The notes: generated from the letters alone by a model not told the origin. A stretch of DNA of 64,000 nt from Plasmopara viticola (GCA_001695595.3 MBPM02000172.1:20176-84175); one strand, 5' to 3'; counted from the stretch's first letter, positions 31,160 to 43,991 are shown. Numbers and translations are program-made.

Positions 31160-33000
31160 ATGATGAAGCTAGTGTGCGCGCCCGTTGGAGTGAAGGGAAA
31201 CCCATTCCCCGTGAAGATCGATGCGAGCGATCTTGTGGGAGACTTGAAGAAGGCCATCAAGACGGAGAAGGAGAACGATCTCAAGGCGATCGATGCGGAC
31301 AAGCTGCAATTGTTCCTCGCCAGGAAGGGCGACAATACATGGCTCGATAGAAGCGGCGCAGAAGCTTTGACGCTCGATGAGAATGGACACCCGGAAGGGT
31401 TTGCACACATGGACGAGTTAAACTGGATTGTGGATTACTACGGCGAAGAATTTCAAGCAAAACGAGGGGAAATCCACGTGTTGGTGGTGGTTCCGGAAGT
31501 TGATCAGGAGCAATGGGATGAGCAACGGGCACGCAAGAAGGCCAGATCATTGACTGTCATCGAGGTCGAGAGGATGGATTCAATTGCAGCCACCTTGGAT
31601 ATCGGCAGGTGGCAAATTGGTGGCATCGCACTCGACATTCGCCACGTCGAGCCGGATTTTCCCGCGTGGTTCTATGTTCGGAAGGAAACGCAGGACATCA
31701 TCAAGATATTCAACGACCATATGGCAAAGAAGCTCAGCACTGTGTTTGTGGGGACACCTGGTGTTGGGAAGAGCATGATGGTCGTGTTGTTTGCGTTCTA
31801 CATGGCTTTGCTTCAACAGAAACGCGTCGTCTTGTTTCGGAAGCTGAAAAAGGAAGGATTCTCCTTGCTGTATCTGGATGGAAAGAACAAGCAATATTGG
31901 CGAAGTAACAAGGCGAGCTTGAGTGATCTTGATGAACTGCGTGGTCAAGATTTTGAATTGTGTCTGGACGGTCTCATGCACAAGGACATTGCCGAAAACT
32001 TTGCAACGCTGGCGTCGTTCCGAATGCTTGCCACGTCTGTCCAGTATCCAATGAAGAACGACGACGGTCCTGTACTGAGGCGTTGTCTAGTGCCCTTTTG
32101 GTCCAAGGTGGATTTGAAATCTGTTGGGGCGCATTTTCAATGGACGGAACACAATATCAAGGACAGGTACTACTACTCGGGTGGCAACTTGCGCGACTTC
32201 TTGTCGGAGAAGAACGTTGTCATAGATTCAATTGACCAGGCTATTGGTCTCGTTGATGCGCAAGTGACCGAACTTTTGAATACCCAGTATGCTCTTGGCT
32301 CGGAGAAACAAATTGATCGCTTACGGATGACGTCAGTTCGAGCGAGTGAGCAGGATCCAAGAACCAAAGCAGCTCGGCGAAGTATACGATGACGAGGTCG
32401 TGGTTTTGTGTGATCACCTCCGAGTATGCGTTGAGGCAACTTGGCAAAATCGTGGCGCCATCCTACTATGAGGAGTTGTGGTCAAAAGGTCGCATGCTTG
32501 GCGACGATGGGTTGATGGGAATTGCATTCGAGAATTACGTGCATGCGATGGCAAGAGACGGACAGAATCTCGAGTTGCAGGTGAGGACGTACGACCGAAG
32601 AAAAAAGAACCAGCATACATATGCTGCGTTGGAATTCGAAGCCAACGCGTATCTCTATGAAGGCACTGATGCAGCGGAATGCGAAGCAATCATGCAGCAA
32701 CTTGCGGATGTCGACTATTGGTATCCCTGCACACGTTGTTTGGAGACTATCGACAGTGTTGCCAAGCTGAACATGGGTGGGGAACATAACGTGGTTGGCT
32801 TGATCCAAATAACGAAGTCCGACAATCATAAAATTGACTCAGTGGCACTTGACAAGTATGCGAAGATGTTTCCGGACGGTGCCAGATATATTGCGGTGGT
32901 GCCAGACAAGGAGACCAGTGATAAATTTCGACTTGCTCCAGCTGATCCTCCAACCCAAGTGCTGTTGTACGTTGCGTATGTCGCAACCTGGAGTCCGTGA
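31160..33000 (+). pseudogene. CRN: Crinkler (CRN) effector-type gene inside the Polinton, one frameshift (copy 2)
   Basis: About 613 codons. The N-terminal module begins MMKLVCAPVGVKG, has LQLFLARKGD (residues 49-58, the LxLFLAK-type motif), then LDENGHPEGF and the HVLVVVPE boundary (106-113). This is the translocation/ubiquitin-like header of oomycete Crinklers. The C-terminal part has a P-loop (GTPGVGKS, about 31752-31775) and, further on, a segment with LIQITK, which fits the QxxK form of a restriction-endonuclease-like fold known in CRN proteins. One base is missing near 32356 (GGATCCAAG versus GGATCCCAAG), joining frames 31160-32392 and 32389-33000. An in-frame ATG exists at 31115, but 31160 or 31163 gives the usual CRN start. 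Composition is GC-richer than the rest of the element, as for a captured host gene. Confidence 0.88.
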
Positions 33001-33263
33001 AACCATGTGCTGCAGAATTAAGCTTTTCTCTGATAGCCTGTCTAAGCCGATAGTGTTGTGGTGGTAGCGATTTGCCTCCTATCCTCAGCTACTTGTTGAA
33101 CAATGTATTGATTCCAAAAAGCTCGTTGGTTCTGATCACCTGTATGATCTAACAACCTGCTGAATCGCGACAAGGAGTTGACCAATGTTACAGCACATGT
33201 ATGAACCAAACTGACTTTCGAGGACATACGATCGATCGACAGCTGTGATGGAGGCAGTGAATC

Positions 33264-33391
33264 GAGGACGGTGGATCGACTGCGTCTGAGAAAACAGCTG
33301 TGGTTGAGAGCAGTGGATCAACGGTGCGAGGACGGTGGATCGACTGCGTATGTGAGAAACCGCTGTGGTTGAGGTCTGTTGATGAGACTAT
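33264..33391. repeat. 64-bp tandem duplication after CRN
   Basis: GAGGACGGTGGATCGACTGCG begins at 33264 and again at 33328, with GTGGTTGAG closing each unit. Copy 1 has one unit only. Confidence 0.8.
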
Positions 33392-33392
33392 C

Positions 33393-33528
33393 ATACCTTG
33401 AGATGGCATACCCATGGATAAGTATGTCATCTCCATGGATAAGAATGGAATACCTCGGGATGAGGAAACCATACCCAGGTATAAGAATGGAATACCTTGG
33501 GATAAGGAAACCATACCCAAGGATAGTA
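33393..33528. repeat. 21-bp minisatellite (copy 2)
   Basis: Same array as 10195-10330 with the same number of units; offset between the copies is 3,198 bp beyond the ends of the 64-bp duplication. Confidence 0.8.
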
Positions 33529-33574
33529 CCCAACGATGAGAACATGGAGATTTCAGACAAAAAAAATAATTCGA

Positions 33575-33892
33575 TTAATTTAATTCTACACCAAATTCGT
33601 TCAAGTTTTCTTTCAATGAGGGACATTTATTCTTGATGTATTCATTTTTACACATCCAATTGAAATATTGGGTATCGTTTTCAACAATCCACTTGACGGA
33701 TTTGTTCTTATGTTTGCCCCACCGCATAATATAGCTATCATCTCCATCTTGGAACTTACCTTGTAAAAACCGTTTGATATCAGAGTCTTCTGTTTGCTGG
33801 TTGTATAACCATCGACAGTATGACGCATCTTGCTCATAGACTTCCTCAAGAGATTTTCCTTTATATTTTCCGAACTCTAAAATTACTGACAT
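33575..33892 (-). CDS. ExoX C-terminal-like protein with duplicated motif (copy 2)
   Basis: 105 aa, same translation as the copy at 10377-10694. Two FGKYKGK / WGKHKNK motif units. ATG at 33890-33892. It is the gene nearest the right TIR; the 90-bp gap to the TIR is AT-rich and holds no further ORF. Confidence 0.7.
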   Translation of the reverse strand: MSVILEFGKYKGKSLEEVYEQDASYCRWLYNQQTEDSDIKRFLQGKFQDGDDSYIMRWGKHKNKSVKWIVENDTQYFNWMCKNEYIKNKCPSLKENLNEFGVELN

Positions 33893-33982
33893 TTTTGATA
33901 AAGTGTATTGAATATGGGGTATGCTTATAGTATATTCGTAAATTTATATTAGAATTAAAAATATTAATTCAATATTTTAATT

Positions 33983-34367
33983 GTTTTCTAACCAGTTCTT
34001 ATGTTTTGCTCTCTTCAAATGTTGTTTACCAGCACAATCACAACTAATTTTTTATTTTGTTTATCTTATTTCATTTCAAACTACATCTTTGTCTGAAGAG
34101 GATATTATCGCTACTCTAAGTGCTTCAGGTTAATAGAAATGTTGATTTGTCTGTGAGGGTAATGATGGAAGGTTAAGAGGTGTGTTTTTTATATAGGGAT
34201 GTGATTAATGCTTACGGGTAATTGGGTTGATGATTTGTCTGTGGGTTAAGGATGATGGGTTTAGAGGGTAGTTCTTATGTAGGATAGAGATTTAGCTGTG
34301 GGAGAAACATGAAGGTTAAAGCGGCAGTTTGGGCCGAAGGCACGAATGCCGCTTTAAGGTATATACT
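33983..34367. repeat. Right terminal inverted repeat, copy 2
   Basis: Inverted match to 15258-15644. Stem-loop arms at 34316-34326 and 34347-34357. The micro-ORF of the other TIRs is destroyed here by small indels (ATGAAATAA). Confidence 0.92.
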
Positions 34368-34482
34368 GAGGGGAAGAAGCGTTGCTCTCGACTGCTCTTA
34401 TATGTGTCCCCAGAACTCCAGTGACATAGTCCCACGGGCTTTTGGCCTAATCAGAGCAAATTTTACACTTTTTCGTCGTCCG
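34368..34482. repeat. Target-site duplication (GAGGGG) and duplicated right flank
   Basis: GAGGGG at 34368-34373 matches 15252-15257. The full 115 bp match 11171-11285. Confidence 0.88.
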
Positions 34483-37400
34483 GGAGTTAAGGGGCAGTTT
34501 AGCGACTTGTGGGTTTTATACACAATTTGCCATGATCGTCTTTTTTATAATTCAGTACATGCATTAAGTCAATCTATTCATTTCAGTAGGTGACCGTTGT
34601 CCACCCCAGTGCACAGAAAGCCAGCTTTAACCACAAGAGCGTAAAATGCCCCATTCAGTCCTCCTTACCAAGACATAACAGGAAAAAAATGGGTGCTCTA
34701 TGCCACTCTTGACTTTCGAAACAACGGTCTGCCGACCAGAATAGACCCCGTCGAGGACGCCAATCGGCTCAGTTTTGATTGATGACCTAAGCCAAAACTA
34801 GGAAAGGTTGCTTCGGCTTCCACGGGTGCCACTTATGTGCCTGAGATCGCACCATTGAAGATTGCGCCTGTAGTAAGGCTGCGTCTGCAAAGGCTACACC
34901 TAACGGGTCTCATAAAGCTTGGCTGTCAAAGAGCCTCTATAGCAAAAAAGACTGGAGGCGCTTCTACGAGGAAGATATGCGCTCTCGCTCGGTGATCTAC
35001 AGCTTTGAAAGATACCGCCTTGCTCTCTGCTGACTAAATTTGCAAAGTAGCCTCAGCTTAATTAAACAGTGTCTCATTAATTTCATCGCCTGGGGATGCT
35101 GCCCTGGGCAATTAAACTAATGTAAGACTGCAACTTTTCTGATTATAAAAGGCATGGTTTTCAAAGAAAAAAATGATTCAAGACGCTTTTTTACACTGGA
35201 CGGACTGGGACGAAAATGGCGAAGTCAAATATAATACAATTTTCGAGTGGGTTCAGTGGTTACATTAGCAAGCGCATTGGGCGGGGGGCAACGTAGTTTG
35301 CTATCCACAGGGTACTGACGTAAGTCACACTTTCGAGAGAGGGCTGGGTATTGGGTCTGACGATGAAGGATAAAGTATTTTGTTTAAGTACCACTCGGAC
35401 AATACAAACCGTTGTGTTGAGCAGTACGCCCAGTGGCTTCGCGAGCTGCGAGGGCTCTTCAATGGCACTTCTATCGTGGCATCTATCAACGTTTTTTCAG
35501 ATGAAATGGTAATTGCTCCAGCACTACCTTACACTGGCTATGCGCGTACTCGTAGCACCACATTTGATGCTTCGAAACGACTAGAAGTCAAGCGCCCGGT
35601 ATAATGATACCCACGGGCACTAACACGTGCGGCCTATTGATTGTGATTAACATACAACCTGCCTACTTCTTCTGCTTCTAGATCGCAACGACCTTAATAG
35701 AGTCAGACCAAACTTTTCCAATGTCTTTGCGAGTCATGTGAAGAGAATACATATTCCAATTGATAAGGCAAATGAGAATACCTCTCTTATCCGCAACGAA
35801 GTTGCCGCTCATCAAGGTGGTCAAGGAGCACCGAAAAAGGCCGCCTCGACCTTGGCCTTTGCCTTCTTCGTGAAAAGCAGTAGCTCCTGTAGGATCGTGT
35901 GTGCGCGCTTTAGCCTTTTTCATAAGTCTTCACCGGTTGTCAGGCCTCGGCTTCATCGGGTGACTCTTGCCCTTGAGATAGAGATAGACACCTTCAAACA
36001 CATTTAATTAAGTAGCTGCACATCAAAAGTGCCGGTTCCTATATCAGCATCCGGCAGCTCGAGTTGCTGAGAATTTAAATGTACACATGAGGCTTGCAGT
36101 CGGATCGACCAGCGCGCATCTTGAGCTGCCAAAATAGCATCAAATAGTAACTTTTATCTGTATCAATCTCCAGAGTCGGATCACTGACACGTTAATGGGT
36201 GCTCAGTTCCTCAGCCTCTATGATGGTAGCTACGGGCACAAGCAGCCGCCGTGTGACCTTCCCTACTCATCTCATCAACGAGGCCTAGCGCGGAAACAAA
36301 TTTGCCAATTGATTTTGCAAAAATTTCCTGAAGTCCTAGGAATCGTATTGACTATAAGGTTAATCCATATATGTGCCGAAATCGTGTTGAAGGGGTTGAT
36401 GGCGAATGATAGATAACCCATGCCATTCTACGATTGTGAAAGATGTAATCGCTAGCATATTTAATGTTCCATCGTTTTTGCAATATCAGACATCTTTCGA
36501 GTAGTAGGCTTTTGACTTCTAACAATATTTTTCAAAGAAAAAAACTGCAAGCTTTCGCATTCATTCTCTTGTACGATCTTATGCTTGTTTTTGGAGAAAG
36601 CAATCGTATCACTTTCCTCGCTAATTTTTGCTTCAATCAACTATTTAGCATAGTCCTGTAAAAGTTTTTGCATGGAAACTTGTCTCACATTAAGGTAGCG
36701 TGCGCTTCGTCTATCTAAGAATAGAGGATGTACAAAAATCTTTAAAGCTTTATTTAACATCAGGCATACTATCTCTGAGGTATATCAGGCTCTTAGCTCA
36801 GCCAAGGCTCAGAAGCTTCGTCCTTTATACGGCATTGTAGATCCAATACCTTTGGCAGTGCTTCAGTAGTAGTACACATGCCGTGACTAGAAATGTCAAG
36901 TTAAGCCTTAGAAGAAGATTTCTTTGCCAGCCACAAAGTCGTTTACGACAATCAGGCATAAACTTGCAGTGCATTCTCATTCTATTCTAACAAAGAAATT
37001 TTGGTAATACTTTGCCGTTCACTTGTGAAGAATGTTTCTCAATGTGTCTTACGACCCTGTGCTACATGTTTGCAGAACTTTGTTATTCGCAGTTAATGGC
37101 ATTGAGTCACTTGCCTATGAAGCTAGAAACTCACATTTTAGCGTCACCAGTAGCTAGCGGGGCTAGCAAAAGTTATAAGAAAGATTGAAAGATATCGCCA
37201 CGTCTATCTTGATTGAGATATCAGTGCTTTTGATGCCTCTCACTTTTACTTTGAGCCTATACGTGCCTAGGATTTCTATCAGGTGATCTGGGAGCAAAAC
37301 AGGGACTCACAAAAACCTTGTTGCGCAGATATGGAAGACTGTTACACATAATAGTGCACCGCCCATTCATTCAAGGCTAGCCACGGCAGTCCTAGAATCA

Positions 37401-40400
37401 AGCTATCCTGGCTCATGTCAAGGACAAAAAATGAATCTATGCTGCCGAAATACTAGCCAGGTCTAGTTTAGCCCCAAAACGTCTAGAGCCAGTCAAACTG
37501 GATTTGTGCTGCCAAAACATCTTAATTTTACAGCTAGGCCTTGTTTAGACTCAGAACGTTTAGAGACAGTCAAACGTTAAGGACTTATTGCTGGTACTCT
37601 TTCTAAGGTATTAGTCAGAAACTTTTGGTTGATGATATCTCTTTGCCCGTGCGCAACAAACTGTGGCGCGACGAAGTCTATCGAGCCACAAAATGGGTTT
37701 TTATACTCTCGTACTTTGGCGTGCAGATTGATCATCCGCCGGGGCTGACTATGGGATAATTATAACTTATTGAGACTAGTACAGGGGCTAAATGTATCAA
37801 GCACACACCCATCATGAGAATAAAGTTCTTCCCAGTGGTGACAAGCATATTTCTGATTCTGAGGACGCCTCGTTTACCGGCGACCCTTCGAGTCCCTTTG
37901 CTTCACTCCGTCTGTCCCTTCACAGTAGATGTGTCCTATATTACCGCAGCCAAAGCACCAGATGCTGCTTTGCTTACGTCTATTGGGACTGAATACGGGT
38001 CAACACCACTACGCTTTAACTTGTAATACGCATTGACCTGCCACTTCACGGCACCCGGGGGAAGAGAATATGCCTGTGGCCGTATACTTTCAAAGATCGA
38101 ATTAAAATGGCCTGAACTTTTTCGATTGAGTGAGAGATGAGTCTACCTTTGACCACTAATGAACAGTGCCACCTAGACTTGTCTGTAAGTGGCGCCCAAG
38201 CGATGGATGTCCCCACTTTTCAAAACATGTTCATAATAATCATGCCTTCCTTGCTTACAGGCACAAGTCCAAAGTGCTCGTATAATTTAAACTTTACAAA
38301 AGAACTGCTTCCGACTATTTCTTCATACGTTTCCAGGACACAAACCATCCCCAAGAAATCTTTCGGGTGAGCGGCCAAAATTAAGTCGAGACTTTCAAGA
38401 GATAGTAAGCAAACGCCACAGTACCTAAGTATCCTCGCTCAAGTCTGCCTTACTGGCGATCGCTATCTTACCTTTGAAAATGAAGACCTTGTCTTCTCTT
38501 CTCTCCAACGATGGATACTTTTACTTTCATTAAATACACCTACATTGGGCGCTGCAATAGGGACTTTCCAAGCCTATGCTACTGAGCCTTAGGCACAGAC
38601 CTTGATTTAAAAGCTCGACTTTCCTTACGCGCTCCAGTCTCTGACAGCTGCAAGTACTGCAACTGTAGCCGTCTCTGTGAGCCATAGAAGCCAGCAAGTA
38701 GTCCGAGCAGTGCAAAGTTTTGTCTGAAAAACAAGAAGTATGGCTTTATCCATCTCGAAGCCTTTGCGAGTGCTTGAGTTGTCGACACGCTCACATGAGA
38801 ATTAAATTGAACACATGTGCTATCTTTTATGACAAGGTTACACAGGAGGTGGAATTATGACTTTCCAAAAATCCCAACTTCCAAAAGCAGCTAAATATAC
38901 CTCTGCACTAAAAATTTTGTTGCGGCTAAAGCTGCATAACATTTAAGCGAATATGTCAGCATCAAAGGCTGCGCCTGCAACTACTATGCCTGTGACAAAG
39001 GACGAGTCAGGGGCTAAGCCTGCGCCCGTGCTACGGGCGGCAATCCTTCAGAAGCTTGCTGGAAGAGAGCCACTGAAACAATAAAGAATTAAAAGAGCAC
39101 TCTTACCGCTATCCCAGTCATTTTTGCCTTGGATGAATATTCGGCTAACACTTTACCAGCCAGGTCTACAAGAAAGCTTCAGGTCAGAGGCAACGCTGTC
39201 AATAAAGTCCATCACCCGATGGTACATGTATGATTTCTAGTCAAATCCACCCACTATGAAAAATTCCTTCGAGAAAAAATGCGTGGGCTCTCAAAGCAAA
39301 GATCCGACCTATAATGGCCTATTTATTGATGAGCTTGTCTTGAAAGTTACAGCAGAGCTGTCGTAGCTATTCCTTGAGGGAAAATATATGTTTAATTTTC
39401 TGACCTTTGCTCTCTACTTTAAACAAGTAGGAATTGCAGATCATTATCTGCCTTACTCCAAGAAAAAAAAGATGATTCTAAGTATTAGTATAAAAACTTT
39501 ATTACGACAAGATTTAATTGTGGTTGTTTTCAAAACTAGAAAGAGCTGCTTTAAGTGTTTGATATGAATAAATCAAAACGTTGACTTACGATCGGGGGAG
39601 TGGGCGTTGCACCCATAAGCACAAAAACGAAGCCTTAGTTATAACTTCCAAATTCCGAATTTGTTCTTTGATTTGCTGAATTAATAAAATCCTTTGTGGG
39701 GAAGTCGCTTATCTTTAATTGAAGAAATAGTATGTGATGTCCGAAGACCTGCCAACAAAATTCCATTCGAGAAGAGAGGTGAAATACGAAGCTGACCTCC
39801 ACCCAAGAACGAATATCAAGTGACAAGGCAATTGCGAGCAGCGAGACGCTTTTGCACATTCTTCATCAATAAGACTGAGAATGAAAGAAGCAAAAATTGG
39901 CGACTGGCCCATGCTTATAGTAAGATGAGTGGTACATTGAAACTAAAAAAAAACACCAAAAACCTGTTGCTTACGACATGTTCAAGTGTACATTTAACGG
40001 TGCGTTAGACCTAGTTATCAAAACAAAAAGGGGGCGTTGGATACTTTCAAAGCGATCGGTACGTGTGGCCGACTGCCGTGATGGATCGTATACGACGCCC
40101 TGGCGACGCTAAAACGGTTGGACACACAGTCGTTATAGCGTTCGCCTGAACAAAATTCGACGATACATCTACTCTTATCCGCTGTAAAGGAGGTCAGTCG
40201 ATTTTTTAGAAGTGATTTTATTGTATATTAGACTACAAATTTGTAATAGCTCATTCAAGCTTCTTCAGGCACGTTGTCAAGGTAATGAGGACTTCTCATC
40301 GTTACACTCACATCGACAAATGTGTATTTGCGGCAGAGGAGACTAAAGACCTCGTTTTTTGTAAAAGCCATGTGGACGCGAGTGAACTTCGAGAAAGTAT

Positions 40401-41928
40401 ATCACTTCTTGGCTTGATCAACGCCGCAAAGATTAGGAGAAAGTAACGGAAAACAGAATTTTAGCCTTCAGTGGTGTTGTATATACAAGCAGGTGAACAT
40501 ATATACAAAGACATGTGAGATCTGCCCGAGGGTCGAATCCACATCGACTTTTTATCATAGCCTACATATACCGACGGACTGTTGGACTCCCATTATCCCT
40601 GGATATGGCTTTGGATTATTGCTTACACGGGCATAGTAGTGTTGTCATTAGTATAGAATTACTGGTAGAAACTGCAAGTCTGTTTGAGGATACGATATTG
40701 CAATACCATAGGCTTCTGACTCAATGGTGTCGAGTATCAACCAGCAGTTTACCATTACGTTTTAACAAGCCTTATTTCCTTTTTTTTAGAAATCTACCTA
40801 CTATTATTCACAGTAGACTATACATAGACATTTGGTAAGACAAAACGGGCCAATCGTATGCATAACGCACTTTGCATTATATCTGCAAACGCGGTGCATA
40901 CATGGGTCAGTGAGCCTTATTAAGTTAACTTGTACTTAACGATGCGGTTCAGTATTAACAAGCTAAAAAGATGAGCCGAGTCACTTTAAAATATTACTCG
41001 CCCTCTGTAGCGCGGAGGCTGTCGAGACAAGTGAGAGGGAAAATTCGAGAAATCTGTTTCAAATTTTTCACGAAACAGCCATCAGACTTAGTATATCGGT
41101 AAATATACGTAGGCGATGGTTTACGGGATACGAGTATAATCGCCAAAAATAAACTGAACGTTTTTAGGATTTACACTAGAGAGGGAGATAAAAGATGTTT
41201 AAATGGGCCAGATACTCTAATCCCACCGCTAGAAGTGTTAAGCTTGAAATTTTGAGCAAGAATATCGTCGTCTCGTCTCACCTTTCAGATGCATGGAAAC
41301 GCATGCACCGTCGACCTTCTCAAAACAACGACGACGCATTTATCAAATTTGCGAGGCGTCTTATAATGTAATTGATCTTCGAAATTCCAAAATTCATATG
41401 AGTCTACAGAGTTTTCCAGAAAATCTTTTGGATAGCTGTTTCCGTGCTCGAAATTTTTGGTATAGTGAAGGCGAGTGGCCATACGGCAGCTGGTATCATT
41501 GTATTAACCACCGTATAAGCTATAAGTTTGAAATACTACGAACATGAAAGGCTATGCATTCGAGCGGCCGGCCGAGATAGGCGCATTCTATGTAAGAAAG
41601 TGACGTACCGACAAAGTTTGAAAAGCTCGCGCTAAGACTCAGAGCGGTCGATCTGGAATTTAAGCTGATGGGCTCTACTGTCCACCCCAGCTTCATAATT
41701 CACATACAAGTGCCCCCGATCTTGGCGTCGGGAAGGCCTCGTTCGCCTCCCCAGTGCTTTTGTTGGCTTTCTTAAGTCGTATTGCTACTGAGTGCATGTG
41801 AGCGCGGAAGCGTTGGCGCCAGGTTATGCGTAGGATCGGCCACGGTAGACCAAGCTTCGTTTCAGCCCTTCCTTTATTTTTGAGAAGCGCGGTAGTTAAA
41901 TTGCTTGCAAAGCGATGCTCCTCCGCGT
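34483..41928. other. Gene-poor spacer between copy 2 and the tandem array
   Basis: About 7.4 kb without a convincing gene. Open frames are under about 110 codons and match no family. It contains a diverged tandem duplication at 37441-37575 and 38074-38108, which resembles 15111-15146. The 16-mer ATATATACAAAGACAT at 40499-40514 also occurs before POLB (15930-15945). The motif TGTCCACCCCAG occurs near both ends (about 34598 and 41679). No tRNA, LTR or transposase recognised. Confidence 0.55.
37441..37575. repeat. Diverged tandem duplication in the spacer
   Basis: Two units beginning GCTGCC at 37441 and 37509. They share CTAGTTTAG/TTGTTTAGAC, then AAACGTCTAGAG / GAACGTTTAGAG and CAGTCAAAC. The units differ by several substitutions and an insertion, so the duplication is old. 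Confidence 0.6.
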
Positions 41929-42933
41929 ACATCGGTGATTGCTTGAATGAGATGTTATTTTGCTTCAAAAATTTGATGTACATATCAAGTGTCGCTTCCC
42001 ATGAGACTTCTCTGTTGGTTTTCACTCGATCACCATCAAAAACTTTAAGTTTCCGTCCATTAACTTCACTCGATAACCTCCATTTACTGGAATATAGCCA
42101 CCTTGTTGGTTTCTTCCCTTCTTATATGGAATCGGTAATCTAGTACCTTCTGGAAAGGAATTGTTCATCAAAATATCACGAAGCATTTCGTATGCTCCAG
42201 ACTCTATGTTGAATCCAAACTGATGTGTCGAGCCAATAGCAGTATCTTTTGTCTCAATGTCAATAAGATTCAATATGTAATCATACGTTGCAACCCAATC
42301 ATATTTATTTAGAGGCTTGTTTGCTAACTTACCATTATTCACATTGAATAGTTTGCCGTCTGTTCCAATATACACGTTTTTATCTGGAGTGCCAGAATTT
42401 AGAATTGGATTGACCTTTCTTTTGATAATAGTTGGATTGATGGTGTATTGATCAATTAGTTTTTCTCGTGCATTCCTTTGAAAGTTGAAATCATTAGCTT
42501 CAACTTGAGTTCCAAAGTCGTATGTACGCTGGGAGTCGTCAATATCACTCAAGGAGTCTTCTTCATTACCAATGTCCTCTAAATCATATTGACTATCGAT
42601 TGTAGTCATCGTCGGTACTGCTTGCACCCCCATTGTTGTCATTGATGGGGTTGCTTGTATTCCCGTCGTTGTCATAGAAGGCGTTGCTTGTATTCCCATT
42701 GTTGTCATTGTTGGAGATGCTTGAATTCCGGTAGTCGTCATGGAAGGCGCTACTTTCCTTAGCAATTGTTGAAGCGTCGAAGTATCTATCGTTTGATCCA
42801 GATCAGTAGCCCATTGCGTTAGTTTGTATCGATCATTCTTTATGCGTGCTAATTGAAGCTCCTCACTGTTCTCTTCAGCGAGTTGCTTCAATTTATTTTT
42901 TCGATCGCGGAGAGATTTAAAACTTGGAAACAT
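41929..42933 (-). pseudogene. P515, truncated and frameshifted (copy 3)
   Basis: Starts with the ATG at 42931-42933 and stays open for about 300 codons. It shifts frame at about 42043 (AAAACTTTAAG versus AAAACTTTTAAG) and is then cut at 41929 by the array edge. The MSGLG site and C-terminus are lost. Confidence 0.85.
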
Positions 42934-43052
42934 TATCGAGTCTATTAAAACGAAGTTCGAAAAATCGCGGACCTTTTCGAACAAGTTTCTCTAAGCTCAG
43001 CTCTATATAATATTACAATTATTGTTTTAGTTATTGAAAATAACTTGGGCTC

Positions 43053-43925
43053 CTATGGAGCCTTTCTATCACGAATTAATAGCATTATCAATGAATTGGA
43101 GTCTTCAAATTTAACATTATTAAAGTCTTGATCGACGATGCTCAGAGTAATATTGCTGTATGCTCCATCGTTAATCGAGAGCCACTGATATTCAGGTGGC
43201 TGAATTGAGATCAACTGACCAATTGATGTCCCTTGAGGACTAAACGAAGTCAGAATATCAGGTGGTGTGCTAACCCGATTGTTAATAAGATTAGAACGAA
43301 TTAAATAACTGCTGACGGGATTAACTTGTGGAGAGATATTGCTCAAAAATACTTGATTTGTTGTTTGAATGCTTGATGGGTACGTTACTGGACTGAATCC
43401 AATCACATTGGAAAATCCGTTGTTTGAAACAGTGATTCGAGGAGTATTAGTAGCGGTCGGTAATCCAGTTCCGGTTAATGAGTATAATCCAGTCGATGGA
43501 CGTGAATATCCACTAGGAACAGAAGTTGGTGTTGCTAAGCAAGTGATTTCGCATGAATAGTACGTTGGGTTTTCTCTCATAGCGATATACACAACGTTAT
43601 TACCTTGAAAATCAATCAAATATGCACCGATACTAACTAACTGAGACTCGATGTAGTTTGATATATCTGCATACGAATAGTACCCATTCGGAAGCGTGAT
43701 CGAAACCGATTGATAAGTCGCCGCTGTTGGAACTAATACACTGAACGTGTTGTTGCTGTATAAACTTCCATTAATGTTGAATTGAGAGTTGTAAATCTGC
43801 AGGCTCGATAGGGCAATTTCTTGATTTTTGAAATTCACGCTTGATCCAGTAAAGTTGAATCTAAATGTATTGTTCAAGCCATTCGAAACAATGTTATTCC
43901 GATTAAAAATGATAGTGCTCGTCAT
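43053..43925 (-). CDS. Penton (minor capsid) protein, single jelly roll (copy 3, intact)
   Basis: 290 aa, the only uninterrupted copy of five; ATG 43923-43925, TAG 43053-43055. N-terminal MTSTIIFNRNNIVSNGLNN, then a beta-rich body with LPNGYYSYADISNYIE and the conserved C-terminal block of Polinton/virophage minor capsid proteins (SFSPQGTSIGQLISIQPPEY, then LSIVDQDFNNVKFED). Penton proteins of this kind fill the fivefold vertices of capsids built from double-jelly-roll MCPs. It lies directly downstream of the ATPase on the same strand, as in other Polintons. Assigned by length, pattern and neighbourhood. Confidence 0.85.
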   Translation of the reverse strand: MTSTIIFNRNNIVSNGLNNTFRFNFTGSSVNFKNQEIALSSLQIYNSQFNINGSLYSNNTFSVLVPTAATYQSVSITLPNGYYSYADISNYIESQLVSIGAYLIDFQGNNVVYIAMRENPTYYSCEITCLATPTSVPSGYSRPSTGLYSLTGTGLPTATNTPRITVSNNGFSNVIGFSPVTYPSSIQTTNQVFLSNISPQVNPVSSYLIRSNLINNRVSTPPDILTSFSPQGTSIGQLISIQPPEYQWLSINDGAYSNITLSIVDQDFNNVKFEDSNSLIMLLIRDRKAP

Positions 43926-43991
43926 CGTTCTAATATTCGATCTGTAGGTTGCCGAGTAAACTTTGTTTACGGTTATATTCGATAAGAGAAA

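Larger units (their letters stand above)
15258..34367. mobile_element. Polinton/Maverick copy 2, end-to-end element (19,110 bp)
   Basis: Both ends are visible: AGTATATACC at 15258 and GGTATATACT at 34367, TIRs of about 385 bp, and the 6-bp repeat GAGGGG directly outside each end, matching the known 6-bp target-site duplication of Polintons. It carries the hallmark genes POLB, INT, PRO, ATPase, MCP and penton, plus protein VI-like, fibre, several small ORFs and a Crinkler. POLB, INT, penton, fibre, p129, p85 and CRN have lesions, so this copy is probably not autonomous as sequenced. MCP, ATPase, protease, P515, protein VI-like and exoX-like genes are open. Confidence 0.95.

Noticed and set aside
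35678..35923. Weak histone H3-like impression (RKDI near the end), and similar H2A-like scraps near 38640
   Set aside because: Only isolated residues agree, with gaps and frame changes; not enough to call histone pseudogenes.
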